Shown: positions 9,658 through 18,651 of the stretch, piece by piece | How positions within the stretch are numbered: the stretch's first letter is position 1 | Layout: each line of letters begins with the position of its first letter | Source of the DNA: Salifodinibacter halophilus | Lineage (GTDB): Bacteria; Pseudomonadota; Gammaproteobacteria; Nevskiales; Salinisphaeraceae | Assembly (NCBI GenBank): GCA_012999515.1 | Contig: JABEEB010000001.1 | Coordinates: forward strand, 434,001 to 498,000 | DNA length: 64,000 bases | Direction: 5' to 3' | Translations under genes and position numbers: made by a program | The notes under the pieces: model-generated | Database searches by the model: none | Told to the model about the DNA's origin: nothing | The model's input: only the letters and a program-made list of their open reading frames with translations

Positions 9658-10212
9658 TTAGCCGGACTGCGGCTGGCTGCTCTTCGCCGAACTGCGCATC
9701 TTCTTTTGAATCTTACGCAGGCTCTGAATCAGCTTGTCGGTTTTCGAATTCTGTTTCTTCATTGCCGCCTGCGTGTCGTCCTGCAGCTTCTGACGCGCCT
9801 GCTTGATCTTCGGCTGGCTCATAGCCTGTTTGCGCGCCTTGCTCATTTTCTTGCGTTCCGACTGGAACTGCTGCATGACCTCTTTACGCTTGGATTTGCT
9901 CAGGTCACCGGACTGCAGCTTCTTCGACAAGCTTTGTAGCTTGTCACGCCCGGATTCCGTGTTGTACCCCTGTTTCTTGATCGCCGAACGAACCATTTTC
10001 TGGTAGTCGTTTTGCTGTTTTTTAAGCTCGGGGTTGTTCTTCAGCGTCTTCTGATGGATCTGCTGGAGTTCCTTGGATTTTTCCTGATACTTCTGGATCA
10101 GCGCTTGGGTGCCGTTGTTGGCTTTACCAGAGTTGGAGGCGGCCAGAGTAGGGCCGGCGACAAACGTCAGTGCCAGGGTGGCGAGGGCAGCGATCCGGAG
10201 ACTGCGTTGCAT
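9658..10212 (-). CDS. Small exported helical protein, Lys/Gln-rich, function unknown
   Basis: A 184-residue protein with a clean Sec signal peptide (MQRSLRIAALATLALTFVAG, cleavage near TLA-AS). The mature part is almost entirely charged or amphipathic helix rich in Lys, Gln and Ser, probably coiled coil, with no cysteine. The frame is open 28 codons further upstream, but that extension has no signal character; the ATG at 10212 follows an AAGG site. I recognise no family. A periplasmic chaperone-like or stress role can be imagined from the composition (compare Spy/CpxP-type proteins), but there is no motif to support it. It is monocistronic. Confidence 0.75.
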   Translation of the reverse strand: MQRSLRIAALATLALTFVAGPTLAASNSGKANNGTQALIQKYQEKSKELQQIHQKTLKNNPELKKQQNDYQKMVRSAIKKQGYNTESGRDKLQSLSKKLQSGDLSKSKRKEVMQQFQSERKKMSKARKQAMSQPKIKQARQKLQDDTQAAMKKQNSKTDKLIQSLRKIQKKMRSSAKSSQPQSG

Positions 10213-10302
10213 AGAAACCTTGTGGTCGTTGGTAAAACTCGAGGCAGTATAGCAGGGCGCATTATGCGCTGAAAGTCGTAGTGCCAAAATGCTCATTACC
10301 AG

Positions 10303-11028
10303 TCAATGATCTCGGGTGAGTGCATCGGCCAGTCGTGTAGGCTCTGGTAGACGGCGTCCAGCCAGGGTGGAACGCACCCAGGCAAGTGCTGTGTCACTAT
10401 CCATGCCGTCGCCCGGCGATATGAATAGCGGATTGGCACGTTCGCGTGTTTTTAAGACGTGACCGAGCAGGCTTTGTTCGTCTTGTAACAGCGAGACTTG
10501 CCCGGGGTCGGTCGGCGGTTGGTAATGGCCGCTTAACCGACTCTTGCCCACACCGATCGATGGCAGGCCGGTTACAAGCCCTAGATGCGACGCTGTGCCG
10601 ACCCGGCGTGGATGGGCGATGCCCTGACCATCAACCATGAGCAGGTCCGGCGTAACCGGCAGTGAAGCAAGCGCGGCCAGTGCCGTCGGCAGTTCGCGAA
10701 AAGACAGCAGCCCAGGGATGTACGGCATGCGTGTGGCCGCGGCAGCACGAGCCGAATACGCAATCCGACGTGTTTGGGCCTCGAGTACCACCACCGCTGC
10801 GAGTGTCTGGCGGCCACGGCGCGGGAAGCCGACATCGACGCCGGCAATCCATTGAACATTGCCGACTCGGGGCGTTGGGTCGACATGCGCGGCGAGTTCA
10901 TCTTGCAGCGCCCGACAGGTGGCCGCCTGCGTTGGCCAGTCATGGCAGATACGGCGACCGACCTTGGCATTGGCCGATAATATTTGAATCGGTGGTGTGC
11001 GCGGTTGGTTGCTAGTTGATCGAGCCAT
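10303..11028 (-). CDS. nfi: Endonuclease V (deoxyinosine 3' endonuclease)
   Basis: 241 residues with the endonuclease V signatures: AGVDVGF (first catalytic Asp), MPYIPGLLSFRELP (the PYIP wedge that opens the strand at the lesion, then the catalytic Glu of FRE), VDGQGIAHPRRVG (second Asp) and GVGKS (catalytic Lys). The enzyme cuts the second phosphodiester bond 3' of hypoxanthine in DNA and starts repair of deaminated adenine. About 25 extra N-terminal residues precede the conserved domain, so the true start may be further in. It lies downstream of aroE on the same strand. Confidence 0.9.
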   Translation of the reverse strand: MARSTSNQPRTPPIQILSANAKVGRRICHDWPTQAATCRALQDELAAHVDPTPRVGNVQWIAGVDVGFPRRGRQTLAAVVVLEAQTRRIAYSARAAAATRMPYIPGLLSFRELPTALAALASLPVTPDLLMVDGQGIAHPRRVGTASHLGLVTGLPSIGVGKSRLSGHYQPPTDPGQVSLLQDEQSLLGHVLKTRERANPLFISPGDGMDSDTALAWVRSTLAGRRLPEPTRLADALTRDH

Positions 11029-11047
11029 TGGCCCACGGGTCGTTTGC

Positions 11048-11875
11048 TTAGCCGGAGTTGCCGTAGCCGAGTTTTTCGATTACCGGCATTGTGTCGGGGC
11101 GCCGCCCGCGCCAGCAATAGAATGATTCCGCGGCCTGCTCGACCAACATGCCGAAGCCATCAGTAACCCGACGCGCACCGCGATCGCGCGCCCATTGGAC
11201 GAATGGGGTTGGCGTGTCGGCGTAGAGCATGTCATAGGCGATGCTGTGGTGGCCGATGATTATGTCGGGAACTGCCGGCATGGTGCCGTCTAGACCGGCC
11301 GACACTGCGTTGATAACGATATCGTAAGTCTCGGTCAGTTCGGCTGGCGCGGCTGTTGCGACCGCGTTGTCGACTGCAGCGGCGACCGCTTCGGCCCTGG
11401 TGGTCGTCCGATTGGCGATCGTGATGCCGTATGGTTCCTGCGCCAGTAGCGCGGGCAGGGCGCCGCGTACAGCACCGCCCGCGCCGAGAATCAACACGCG
11501 TGCCCCGGCCAGTTGCGCGTCGGCGCGTTTTTCAAGGTCGCGTGCCAGCCCCACGCCATCAGTGTTGTCGCCGTGAATCCGGCCGTCATCGGCCTTTGAC
11601 AGCGTATTCACGGCACCGGCCGCGGTTGCGCGCTCGCTGAGCTCGTCGGCAAACGCGGCGGCCTCGAGCTTGAAAGGCAGCGTAACGTTGGCACCGCGCC
11701 CGCCTTGGTTGAAAAAATCGGCGGCCGTGCCCGCGAAATCATCGGTCGGCGCCGCTAGTCTTTCGTAAGCCATGTTCTGGCTAGTGGCTGTCGCGAAAAG
11801 CGTGTGGATGGCGGGCGAACGACTATGGTCGACCGGCTGGCCAATGACTACGTAACGATCGGGCGGCGTCGACAT
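11048..11875 (-). CDS. aroE: Shikimate dehydrogenase (NADP+)
   Basis: A 275-residue enzyme that reduces 3-dehydroshikimate to shikimate in aromatic amino-acid synthesis. Visible are the substrate serines (HSRSP), NVTLPFK with the catalytic Lys, NTDG with the catalytic Asp, the nucleotide loop GAGGAVRG, the NADP-specific NRTTTRAE and the C-terminal MLVEQAAESF. The frame extends 32 codons upstream, but that part is Arg/Asn-rich and unlike the family; the ATG at 11875 starts right before the conserved YVVIGQPV. It is divergent from uppP. Confidence 0.95.
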   Translation of the reverse strand: MSTPPDRYVVIGQPVDHSRSPAIHTLFATATSQNMAYERLAAPTDDFAGTAADFFNQGGRGANVTLPFKLEAAAFADELSERATAAGAVNTLSKADDGRIHGDNTDGVGLARDLEKRADAQLAGARVLILGAGGAVRGALPALLAQEPYGITIANRTTTRAEAVAAAVDNAVATAAPAELTETYDIVINAVSAGLDGTMPAVPDIIIGHHSIAYDMLYADTPTPFVQWARDRGARRVTDGFGMLVEQAAESFYCWRGRRPDTMPVIEKLGYGNSG

Positions 11876-11999
11876 CCGTGGTTGCTCTGGCTTGTTGCGG
11901 CGCCCGCTATGGTAGCTTATGCCGTCGTTGCGGCGCCGTTTTGGCCTATTATCACCGGCGTTACGGCGCATCAGAATTTCGCCGGAATCGGAGTGGATC

Positions 12000-12809
12000 G
12001 TGGACTGGGTTCAGTTGGTGTTAGTGTCGATCATGCAGGGATTAACCGAGTTCTTGCCTATATCGAGTTCAGCCCACCAGATTCTGTTGCCGCATATTGC
12101 AGGCTGGTCCGATCAGGGCGTGGCATTCGATATGGCGACTAATCTCGGCACCTTGACCGCGGTTCTCGTTTATTTCCGGCATGATTTGCTGCGACTGTTG
12201 ATTGCGGGGTGGCAGTCGGTTTTCGGTGGCCGCCGTGACCACGATACGCGTTTGGCCTGGGGGCTGATTGTGGCTAGCGTGCCGGCGATTGGCTTGGGCG
12301 CGCTGATTGGTTTGACTGTCGGCGAGGCCGTGCTCCGTCAGCCTTGGATCATCGCTGTGGCGAGTATTGTATTCGGCGTGGCGCTGGGCTGGGCCGATCG
12401 CCCCAAAGCGACCAATCGTGCCCTCGATTCCCTGAGGCCGCGTGATTATCTGATGATCGGCCTGGCGCAGGCGGTGGCGCTAATCCCGGGCTCATCACGT
12501 TCGGGGATGTCGATGTTCGGGGCGCGCGCACTTGGACTCGATCGGCGGGCCAGCGCGCGGGTGTCGTTTTTCATGGCTGTGCCGGTGATAGGCGCTGCGA
12601 TTGCGTTCGAAGCACTCAAGATCTCGGTCGAGCCGAGCCATACAGCGTGGTCCACGCTTGGCTGGGGCGCGCTCATCAGCGGTGTTGTCGCGATGCTGGC
12701 GATCGACGTTTTCCTGCGTGTGATTCGAGCGATCGGCATGATGCCGTTCGTGATCTACCGAGTCTTGCTCGGTGTTGCGATTTTGCTCGTGTTGACACTC
12801 GGCGGATAG
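12000..12809 (+). CDS. uppP: Undecaprenyl-diphosphatase UppP/BacA
   Basis: An inner-membrane phosphatase of 269 residues that recycles undecaprenyl pyrophosphate to the monophosphate carrier for peptidoglycan and O-antigen synthesis and gives intrinsic bacitracin tolerance. Both signatures are present: GLTEFLPISSSAH near the N terminus and the PGSSRSG motif near residue 165. I choose the GTG at 12000, six bases after GGAG, because the protein family begins here (VDWVQLVLVSIMQG); the frame opens at 11919 but the extra residues are basic and not membrane-like. Confidence 0.95.
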   Translation: MDWVQLVLVSIMQGLTEFLPISSSAHQILLPHIAGWSDQGVAFDMATNLGTLTAVLVYFRHDLLRLLIAGWQSVFGGRRDHDTRLAWGLIVASVPAIGLGALIGLTVGEAVLRQPWIIAVASIVFGVALGWADRPKATNRALDSLRPRDYLMIGLAQAVALIPGSSRSGMSMFGARALGLDRRASARVSFFMAVPVIGAAIAFEALKISVEPSHTAWSTLGWGALISGVVAMLAIDVFLRVIRAIGMMPFVIYRVLLGVAILLVLTLGG

Positions 12810-12858
12810 CGCAACCTGACCATACCGCATGCTGCGACTTGCGGGTGATTGGTGTCGT

Positions 12859-14148
12859 CTATGGCGCGTCCATGGACGTCGTCGCCGGGCCACCGGCGTG
12901 ACTGTGCAGGTGCTCGGGGTGGCGTAACACCTCGGCTATGGCGTCCATACGCTTTTGGCGCACGGCGTCACCGATTGCCGGCCCTTCGAGACCTGGCGTT
13001 GCCGCGATGGCGCTCGTATCGACGCTTTGCGCGGCGGCGAGTGCGTGTCGCGCTATTTCGGCTTGGGGGTAGGTGCGTTGTTCCATGCCTAGGCGGCCGC
13101 GCACATCGGCGCGGCAAATCGCGATCATCGATTCCAAGCGCTCGGGGCGGCGCAAGGCATCGGCTGCTTCGAGCATGTCGAGCGCTGTATTGGCCTGTAA
13201 TTTAGTAAAGCGGTGTAGATGGGTATGCCAACGCGCGGCCAAGCCCGCCAGGTCGCGGGTTTGTTTCGGTACGCGCAGTCGTTCGGCCAGCGCCTTGGCC
13301 AGCGGTTCACCGGCCATTTCATGGCCTGCGTGTCCGGGACGTTGCGCGTGCGGCGTGCGGGCTTTGCCGAAATCATGGCAGAGAGCGGCGAATCGACAAT
13401 CGACTGGGTTGTCCGCTTGGGCTGTCTGATCGAGGACCAGCAATGTATGCACGCCCGCGTCGATTTCCGGATGGTAGCGCACCGGTTGGGGCACGCCGAA
13501 TAGTGCGTCCAGCTCGGGGAAGAGCCGGGCAAGCGCGCCGACTTGTCGCAATGTGTAAAAAAAGACGCTCGGTTCGTCGGTGGCGAGTGCACGACGGGTT
13601 TCGGCCCAGACCCGTTCGGGGACCAGTGCATCGATTTCGCCGTCGCTCGTCATCGACGCCATTAGCTGCTGTGTCTCAGCGGCGATGCGAAATCCGTAGG
13701 GCGCCAGCGCCGCGGCGTAGCGGGCTACACGCAGAAGTCGGACCGGATCCTCGGTAAACGCCAGTGAGACGTGGCGCAATATGCCCGCTTCGAGGTCGTC
13801 GTGGCCGCCGAACGGATCAATCAGTGTGCCATCGGCCGCCCGGGCCATGGCGTTGATTGTCAGATCGCGTCGGCTGAGATCCGCCTCGAGTGTCACGCTA
13901 GGATCAAAATCGACGGCAAAACCATGATAGCCGGGTGCGGTTTTGCGCTCGGCGCGCGCCAGCGCATACTCTTCACCGGTTTTTGGATGCAAAAACACCG
14001 GGAAACCGCGCCCGACCGCGCGATACCCGGCCTCGGTCATGGCTTCTGGCGTGGTGCCGACTACGACCCAGTCGCGGTCGTTATTCCGTCGCCCGATCAA
14101 CTCGTCGCGCACCGCGCCGCCAACGAGATAGGTCTGATCAGTGCTCAT
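12859..14148 (-). CDS. cca: CCA tRNA nucleotidyltransferase with HD domain
   Basis: A 429-residue class II enzyme adding or repairing the 3' CCA of tRNAs. The nucleotidyltransferase head shows YLVGGAVRDELIGR and the metal-binding DRDW; the neck has RRDLTINAMA; the central HD domain (CHDFGKART) is the phosphohydrolase part of the bifunctional gammaproteobacterial type. The ATG at 14148 overlaps the slt stop by four bases, so the two are coupled. The frame is open to 14340, but that region codes for slt in another frame. It is the last gene of the long minus-strand chain. Confidence 0.95.
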   Translation of the reverse strand: MSTDQTYLVGGAVRDELIGRRNNDRDWVVVGTTPEAMTEAGYRAVGRGFPVFLHPKTGEEYALARAERKTAPGYHGFAVDFDPSVTLEADLSRRDLTINAMARAADGTLIDPFGGHDDLEAGILRHVSLAFTEDPVRLLRVARYAAALAPYGFRIAAETQQLMASMTSDGEIDALVPERVWAETRRALATDEPSVFFYTLRQVGALARLFPELDALFGVPQPVRYHPEIDAGVHTLLVLDQTAQADNPVDCRFAALCHDFGKARTPHAQRPGHAGHEMAGEPLAKALAERLRVPKQTRDLAGLAARWHTHLHRFTKLQANTALDMLEAADALRRPERLESMIAICRADVRGRLGMEQRTYPQAEIARHALAAAQSVDTSAIAATPGLEGPAIGDAVRQKRMDAIAEVLRHPEHLHSHAGGPATTSMDAP

Positions 14149-16187
14149 CGCGAGGCGGTTGCGGCCGTGTAGTTCGGGGTGATTGGATGGAGCCGCTTGT
14201 CGAGTCGCTTGGCACCGCCACCGAGGCGTTTTTCGAACACGATGGTGTGCTTGAGAATGCGTTCGACGTAGCGCCGTGTCTCGGTGTAGGGAATATTGGC
14301 GATCCAGATGTCGGCTGCCCGTTTGCGGTTGGGCAACCAACTTCGGACTTTGCCTTTGCCCGCGTTATAGCTGGCAACAGCCAGCGCTGGGTTGCCGCCC
14401 CAGCGTTGGCGTAGATGCGTCAGCAAACGACTACCGAGCCGAATATTGATGGCGGGATCGGTCAATGGGCCGGCGGCCAGCGTGTTGTCGCTTAGACTGT
14501 TGGCAACATAGCGCGCGGTACGCGGTCTGATTTGCATCAATCCCACGGCATTGGCGCTGGAGCGGATCTTCGATTGGAACAGGGATTCCGTGCGCATAAC
14601 CGCCAGAATGAGCGCGCTCGATATGCCATTTGCACTTGCGGCGTCTTGAATGAGTTTTTTGTGCGGTGTTGGATAACGGATCGCCAAGTCGTTCCAGTAA
14701 TCAGCGCGGGCTAGCGTGGTGATCGCCCGTGCATGCCAGCCCCAGTTGTCGGCCAACGCGGCGGCCTGTGCGAGCGTCGATTTATCCGCGTCGGCAAGTG
14801 CGCTGCGCCACTCGCGGGTTGCACGGTGGTTGAGATTGGCACGGTATAACAGGCGCGCCCGCACGATCGCTGGACGCCTGGCGATCTGCCGGCGGCGTGC
14901 GTTGTCGGCTAGTGGTTGGGCGTTGAGTTGGTAAGCCTGGCCGACCCTGTCGGCGGCTAGGAAGCCGTAGTACGCGCGCTTCTGGCTAAGCTTTCGATAA
15001 ATGGATTGGGCTTTCGAGCGGCGATCCAATTTGGCCAGGGTGCGGGCGCGCCAGTAGCGCCATTCCGGTTTGTCGGCGATTTGGCCCGACATCGCGTCCA
15101 ACCAGCCAAGCGCCCTATGCCAGCGCCCCTGATAGACCGCACTTCGAACGGCCCAGCCAATAGCGTGTTCGTCGTCGGCCATGCGCTTGTCGGCGATCTT
15201 CTTGAACCACTTTAAGGCGGTGGCTTCATGGTTTTCGGCGTAGAGCAGGGCGATCCAGCGACGCATTTGGTAGCGGGTCGCGGTATTGATATCGAGCTGG
15301 TCGACAACGTCGGGCAGTATCGATGCGGCCCGATCGAGGTTCGATAGCGCCAAACGTTTAAATACAGCCAGGGCGATGCTGCCCGGCAGATCGCGTGTGC
15401 TGGCGAGCTGCGATGGCTGTTGGGTAACATCGAGCCAGTTTGTCACCCGTTGTCGAGCGCGTGAGCCGGTGTCGAGCTTGCGGCTTAAGTAACGCGCTAG
15501 GCCTTGTTGGTTATCGTTGAGTGCCAACCGGGCGCGTTCCACGATGACATCGGGCGTTAAATGACCACTACGTTTTAGCCAAGCGAAAACCGGATCGCAG
15601 GCGTTTGGCTGGCTATGGCCTGCATGCCAGAGGTCGAGCGCCGATTCGACCGGTTTTTGGCCGCGCACGATCTGTGCGTGTACGACGCCACAGCGAACGC
15701 GCGTGCGGTCCGCCCGTTGTCCAGTAGCGGCAAGCAGCTGTTGCCAGCGTTGGCGTTGGATGAGGCTGACCAGCCATCGTTGACGTAGGCGTCGCGCCGG
15801 CGGCCAGTCGCGATGGGTTTGGATGAACTGTTGGACTTGTCTGTCGAGCGCCGGTGTGGCATCGATCCTGAGAGCGCGGCGCAGACTTGCGGCCGTTAGA
15901 TAGGGCGCCAGTGGATAATCGCTAAGCGTTTTTTCAAGTGTGCTATTAGGTTCGAGTTTGCCGGCACGCGCGAGCTGTAACGCTTGTCGGAAAAGTACAC
16001 GCGTTATGGGATTGGCCGCCTCAGCATCCGTGGCGGTGGTTTGGGTCGGCGTGCCGAATGCCGCCGCCGGTATGGTGAGACTCAGCCCGACCAGGCCGAC
16101 CAGAGCGGCGCGGCGGACTCGTTGGTTAGTTCGAGATTGCAATGTTGTCCGTCGCTTTATCGTCCATGGCGCCGATTGTCGTGACAC
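14145..16187 (-). CDS. slt: Soluble lytic murein transglycosylase (Slt70-like)
   Basis: A periplasmic enzyme cleaving the MurNAc-GlcNAc bond to 1,6-anhydro products. The signal peptide is RVRRAALVGLVGLSL followed by AAAFG. A long superhelical U-domain comes next, and the C-terminal SLT domain has the catalytic Glu in RTES, then the LMQIRP motif and ASYNAGKGKV. The start is uncertain: GTG at 16187 gives 680 residues and overlaps oxyR by 62 bases; TTG at 16142 gives a shorter n-region and a 17-base overlap and fits the signal peptide better. Length is close to the 640-residue enterobacterial enzyme. Confidence 0.9.
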   Translation of the reverse strand: MSRQSAPWTIKRRTTLQSRTNQRVRRAALVGLVGLSLTIPAAAFGTPTQTTATDAEAANPITRVLFRQALQLARAGKLEPNSTLEKTLSDYPLAPYLTAASLRRALRIDATPALDRQVQQFIQTHRDWPPARRLRQRWLVSLIQRQRWQQLLAATGQRADRTRVRCGVVHAQIVRGQKPVESALDLWHAGHSQPNACDPVFAWLKRSGHLTPDVIVERARLALNDNQQGLARYLSRKLDTGSRARQRVTNWLDVTQQPSQLASTRDLPGSIALAVFKRLALSNLDRAASILPDVVDQLDINTATRYQMRRWIALLYAENHEATALKWFKKIADKRMADDEHAIGWAVRSAVYQGRWHRALGWLDAMSGQIADKPEWRYWRARTLAKLDRRSKAQSIYRKLSQKRAYYGFLAADRVGQAYQLNAQPLADNARRRQIARRPAIVRARLLYRANLNHRATREWRSALADADKSTLAQAAALADNWGWHARAITTLARADYWNDLAIRYPTPHKKLIQDAASANGISSALILAVMRTESLFQSKIRSSANAVGLMQIRPRTARYVANSLSDNTLAAGPLTDPAINIRLGSRLLTHLRQRWGGNPALAVASYNAGKGKVRSWLPNRKRAADIWIANIPYTETRRYVERILKHTIVFEKRLGGGAKRLDKRLHPITPNYTAATASR

Positions 16188-17088
16188 CCGCTAGTTCACA
16201 ATCGTGGGCGGCATTAGCCAGTGCGGTGATAGCGCCCGGCCGAGGGAAACTGGAACGCCAAGCGAGAGAGACGCGACGCATCGGCGGCGTGCCCGCTAAT
16301 GGTCGTGCTGCCAACAGGGGGGATACGTTGCCGAGATCCGGAACCGACGACCGTGGTAGGACCGTCACCCCCAGCCCGCTGGCGACCATGTGGCGGATTG
16401 ATTCGAGACTGGAGCCTGCGCACGGCTTCTGCTCGGCTTCGAAATCACGGCATTCAGGGCATAGTTCCAACACTTGGTCGCGGAAACAGTGGCCTGGGCC
16501 CATCAAAAGCAAGTTCTCGTTGGCGAGTTCGTTGGGATGGACTGCTTCGTGCTGCGTCCAGTGATGGTCGTGTGGTACGACAACGACGAATGATTCGTCG
16601 TACAGCGGCGTTGTCGACAGTCCGGGCAAATCGCATGGCGTGGCCACGATAACTGCATCGAGCTCGTTGTTGCGTAGTTGCTGGGCCAGCGTGCGCGTAA
16701 AGTTTTCTTCGATGACCAGCGGCATCTGCGGCGTGGTTTGTTTTAGGCGTGGTATCAGATGGGGTAAAAGATAAGGGCCGACGGTATAAATCACGCCCAG
16801 GCGCAAGGGGCCATCGAGCTCGTCACGGCTCTGGGCTGCGAGCGACGCCATTTGGTCGACTTCCCCGAGGACGCGGTAAGCTTGGTCGATCAGCCTTGCG
16901 CCCAGCTCGGTTATGCATGCTTCACCGCGCTTGCGCTCGAATACCGTCACGCCGAGTTCGCGTTCGACTTTCTTGACCGCGACCGACAACGTCGGTTGGC
17001 TGACATGGGCACGCTGCGAAGCGCGCCCGAAATGGCGCTCTTTATCGAGGGCGATTAAATAGCGCAGTTCCGTGAGCGTGACGTTCAT
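16126..17088 (-). CDS. oxyR: Hydrogen-peroxide sensor OxyR (LysR family)
   Basis: A 320-residue LysR regulator: N-terminal winged helix (FGRASQRAHVSQPTLSVAVKKVE) and two-lobed effector domain. The redox pair of OxyR is visible in GHCFRDQVLELC: the first Cys corresponds to Cys199, the second to Cys208 of E. coli, which form the activating disulfide on exposure to peroxide. A further Cys (ECRD) follows closely. It activates catalase, alkyl hydroperoxide reductase and iron-sequestering genes in the family; the targets here are not in the window. Its ATG overlaps the hemF stop by four bases, an unusual partner for oxyR. Confidence 0.93.
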   Translation of the reverse strand: MNVTLTELRYLIALDKERHFGRASQRAHVSQPTLSVAVKKVERELGVTVFERKRGEACITELGARLIDQAYRVLGEVDQMASLAAQSRDELDGPLRLGVIYTVGPYLLPHLIPRLKQTTPQMPLVIEENFTRTLAQQLRNNELDAVIVATPCDLPGLSTTPLYDESFVVVVPHDHHWTQHEAVHPNELANENLLLMGPGHCFRDQVLELCPECRDFEAEQKPCAGSSLESIRHMVASGLGVTVLPRSSVPDLGNVSPLLAARPLAGTPPMRRVSLAWRSSFPRPGAITALANAAHDCELAGVTTIGAMDDKATDNIAISN

Positions 17089-18038
17089 GGGTGAATCTGC
17101 CCATCGTCCAGATCGAGCCAGTCCCGTGGGCGTAGATAATCGCGCGCTAGTAATTCTTCGCGGCCGCCCGGCTCGGGGCGGTAATCATAGCGCCAGGCAG
17201 CGAGTGGCGGCATCGACATCAGGATCGATTCGGTTCGACCTTTGGATTGTAGACCAAACAACGTACCTCGGTCGTAGACCAGGTTGAACTCCACGTAGCG
17301 ACCACGCCGATAGCACAAAAAGTCGCGCTCGTGCTCGGTGTACGGTGTATGTCGCCGGCGTTGGGCGATGCCGGCAAACGCTCGGCCGAAGGTCTCGCCG
17401 ATCGCGTAAGCAAACGACAGGCTTGCTTCGAATCCCAGTTCGTTGAAATCGTCGAAAAACAAACCGCCGATGCCGCGTGTCTCGTCGCGGTGGGGCAGAT
17501 GAAAATAATCATCGCACCACTGTTTAAAACGTGGATAGAGGGAGGCATCGAAATCGTCGCAGGTTTTTTGCGCGGCCCGATGCCAAGCCAGCACGTCGGC
17601 ATAGAAGGGATAAAACGGTGTCAGATCGAAGCCGCCACCAAACCACCATACCGGCGCCTCGCCCGGTGCCGTGGCGATGAAGAATCGGACGTTGGCATGC
17701 GCGCTTGGCACAAACGGATTGCGTGGATGGGCTACCACGGACACACCGAAAGCCGTGAAGCTGCGGCCAGCCAGGTCGGGGCGACGGTTGGACGCTGCGG
17801 TTGGCAGGCTGTCGCCGAACACGTGTGAATAGTTCACACCGGCGCGCTCAAAGACGATGCCGTCGTCGAGCACGCGTGTGTCGCCGCCACCGCCGGCGCT
17901 ACGTTCCCAGGTGTCGACGTGAAATCGGTGCGTCGGCTCGAAACACTCGAACCGGTCGACGAGTTGTTGCTGGAGGTCGGTGAATGCTGCTGCTACGCGA
18001 TCCGTGTCGGGGGCGTCGTGATCGGCTGGTTGTGTCAT
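17085..18038 (-). CDS. hemF: Oxygen-dependent coproporphyrinogen-III oxidase
   Basis: 317 residues; uses O2 to decarboxylate two propionates of coproporphyrinogen III in heme synthesis. Family blocks are clear: WWFGGGFDLTPFYPF, FDDFNELGFEA, and YVEFNLVYDRGTLFGLQ followed by ESILMSMPP. The ATG at 18038 overlaps the tsaC stop by four bases and starts just before the conserved helix; an upstream open stretch to 18155 is within tsaC. The neighbourhood tsaC-hemF is conserved in many proteobacteria. Confidence 0.95.
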   Translation of the reverse strand: MTQPADHDAPDTDRVAAAFTDLQQQLVDRFECFEPTHRFHVDTWERSAGGGGDTRVLDDGIVFERAGVNYSHVFGDSLPTAASNRRPDLAGRSFTAFGVSVVAHPRNPFVPSAHANVRFFIATAPGEAPVWWFGGGFDLTPFYPFYADVLAWHRAAQKTCDDFDASLYPRFKQWCDDYFHLPHRDETRGIGGLFFDDFNELGFEASLSFAYAIGETFGRAFAGIAQRRRHTPYTEHERDFLCYRRGRYVEFNLVYDRGTLFGLQSKGRTESILMSMPPLAAWRYDYRPEPGGREELLARDYLRPRDWLDLDDGQIHP

Positions 18039-18640
18039 GGGCGCGCGGTGGTGCCGGATAGCGCATCCCGAATGGTACTGGGTTGGCCGGGGTGGGAACA
18101 GTGGCCGCCGAGGATATAGTCGAGCCGCTGGCCGAAATAGCGTCGAACTCGCCAACTGGACACGGGCGCCGGCCGGCCGGCGGGATTGGCGCTAGTCGAC
18201 ACGATTGCGCCGCCGGATGCGCGAGCTAGCGCACGGCACAGCGGATGTGCCGTGATCCGTAGCGCAATGCGATCGCCGCCGCCCGTCAAATAAAAACCGT
18301 TATGATTGGCTGCGGGCAATAGCCAGGTGGTATGCCCGGGCCATGTAGCGGTCGCCCGGGACCACGCATCGGCTGCGTTGGCGGCGACTCTGGCCGCAAC
18401 GGCTTCGGGCTCGGCTGCAACGATAATCAGACCGCGGGTGGGCGCTCGCTGTTTGAGCGTCAGGATCCGTTTGATAGCCGTCTCGTTGGTCGGATCACAG
18501 GCCAGTCCCCAGACGCCTTCCGTAGCGTGGGAGACGACACCACCTGCGCGCACGATTCGCGCCGCGCGCCGCAGACGGTCACCTGGGGCGGCGAAGTGAC
18601 AACGGTGTGGGTGGGAGTGTTCGCTATTCAGGGTGGCCAA
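18035..18640 (-). CDS. tsaC: Threonylcarbamoyl-AMP synthase TsaC (YrdC/RimN)
   Basis: A 201-residue YrdC-fold enzyme making threonylcarbamoyl-AMP from Thr, bicarbonate and ATP for t6A37 of tRNAs reading ANN codons. The KxR signature is KQRAPTRGLI; the ATP/bicarbonate pocket is seen in VSTSANPAGRP. It lacks the extra SUA5 domain, as expected for the TsaC type, and pairs functionally with TsaE encoded at 34.8 kb. It starts 11 bases after the topA stop. Confidence 0.93.
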   Translation of the reverse strand: MATLNSEHSHPHRCHFAAPGDRLRRAARIVRAGGVVSHATEGVWGLACDPTNETAIKRILTLKQRAPTRGLIIVAAEPEAVAARVAANAADAWSRATATWPGHTTWLLPAANHNGFYLTGGGDRIALRITAHPLCRALARASGGAIVSTSANPAGRPAPVSSWRVRRYFGQRLDYILGGHCSHPGQPSTIRDALSGTTARP

Positions 18641-18651
18641 ACGGATTTTGA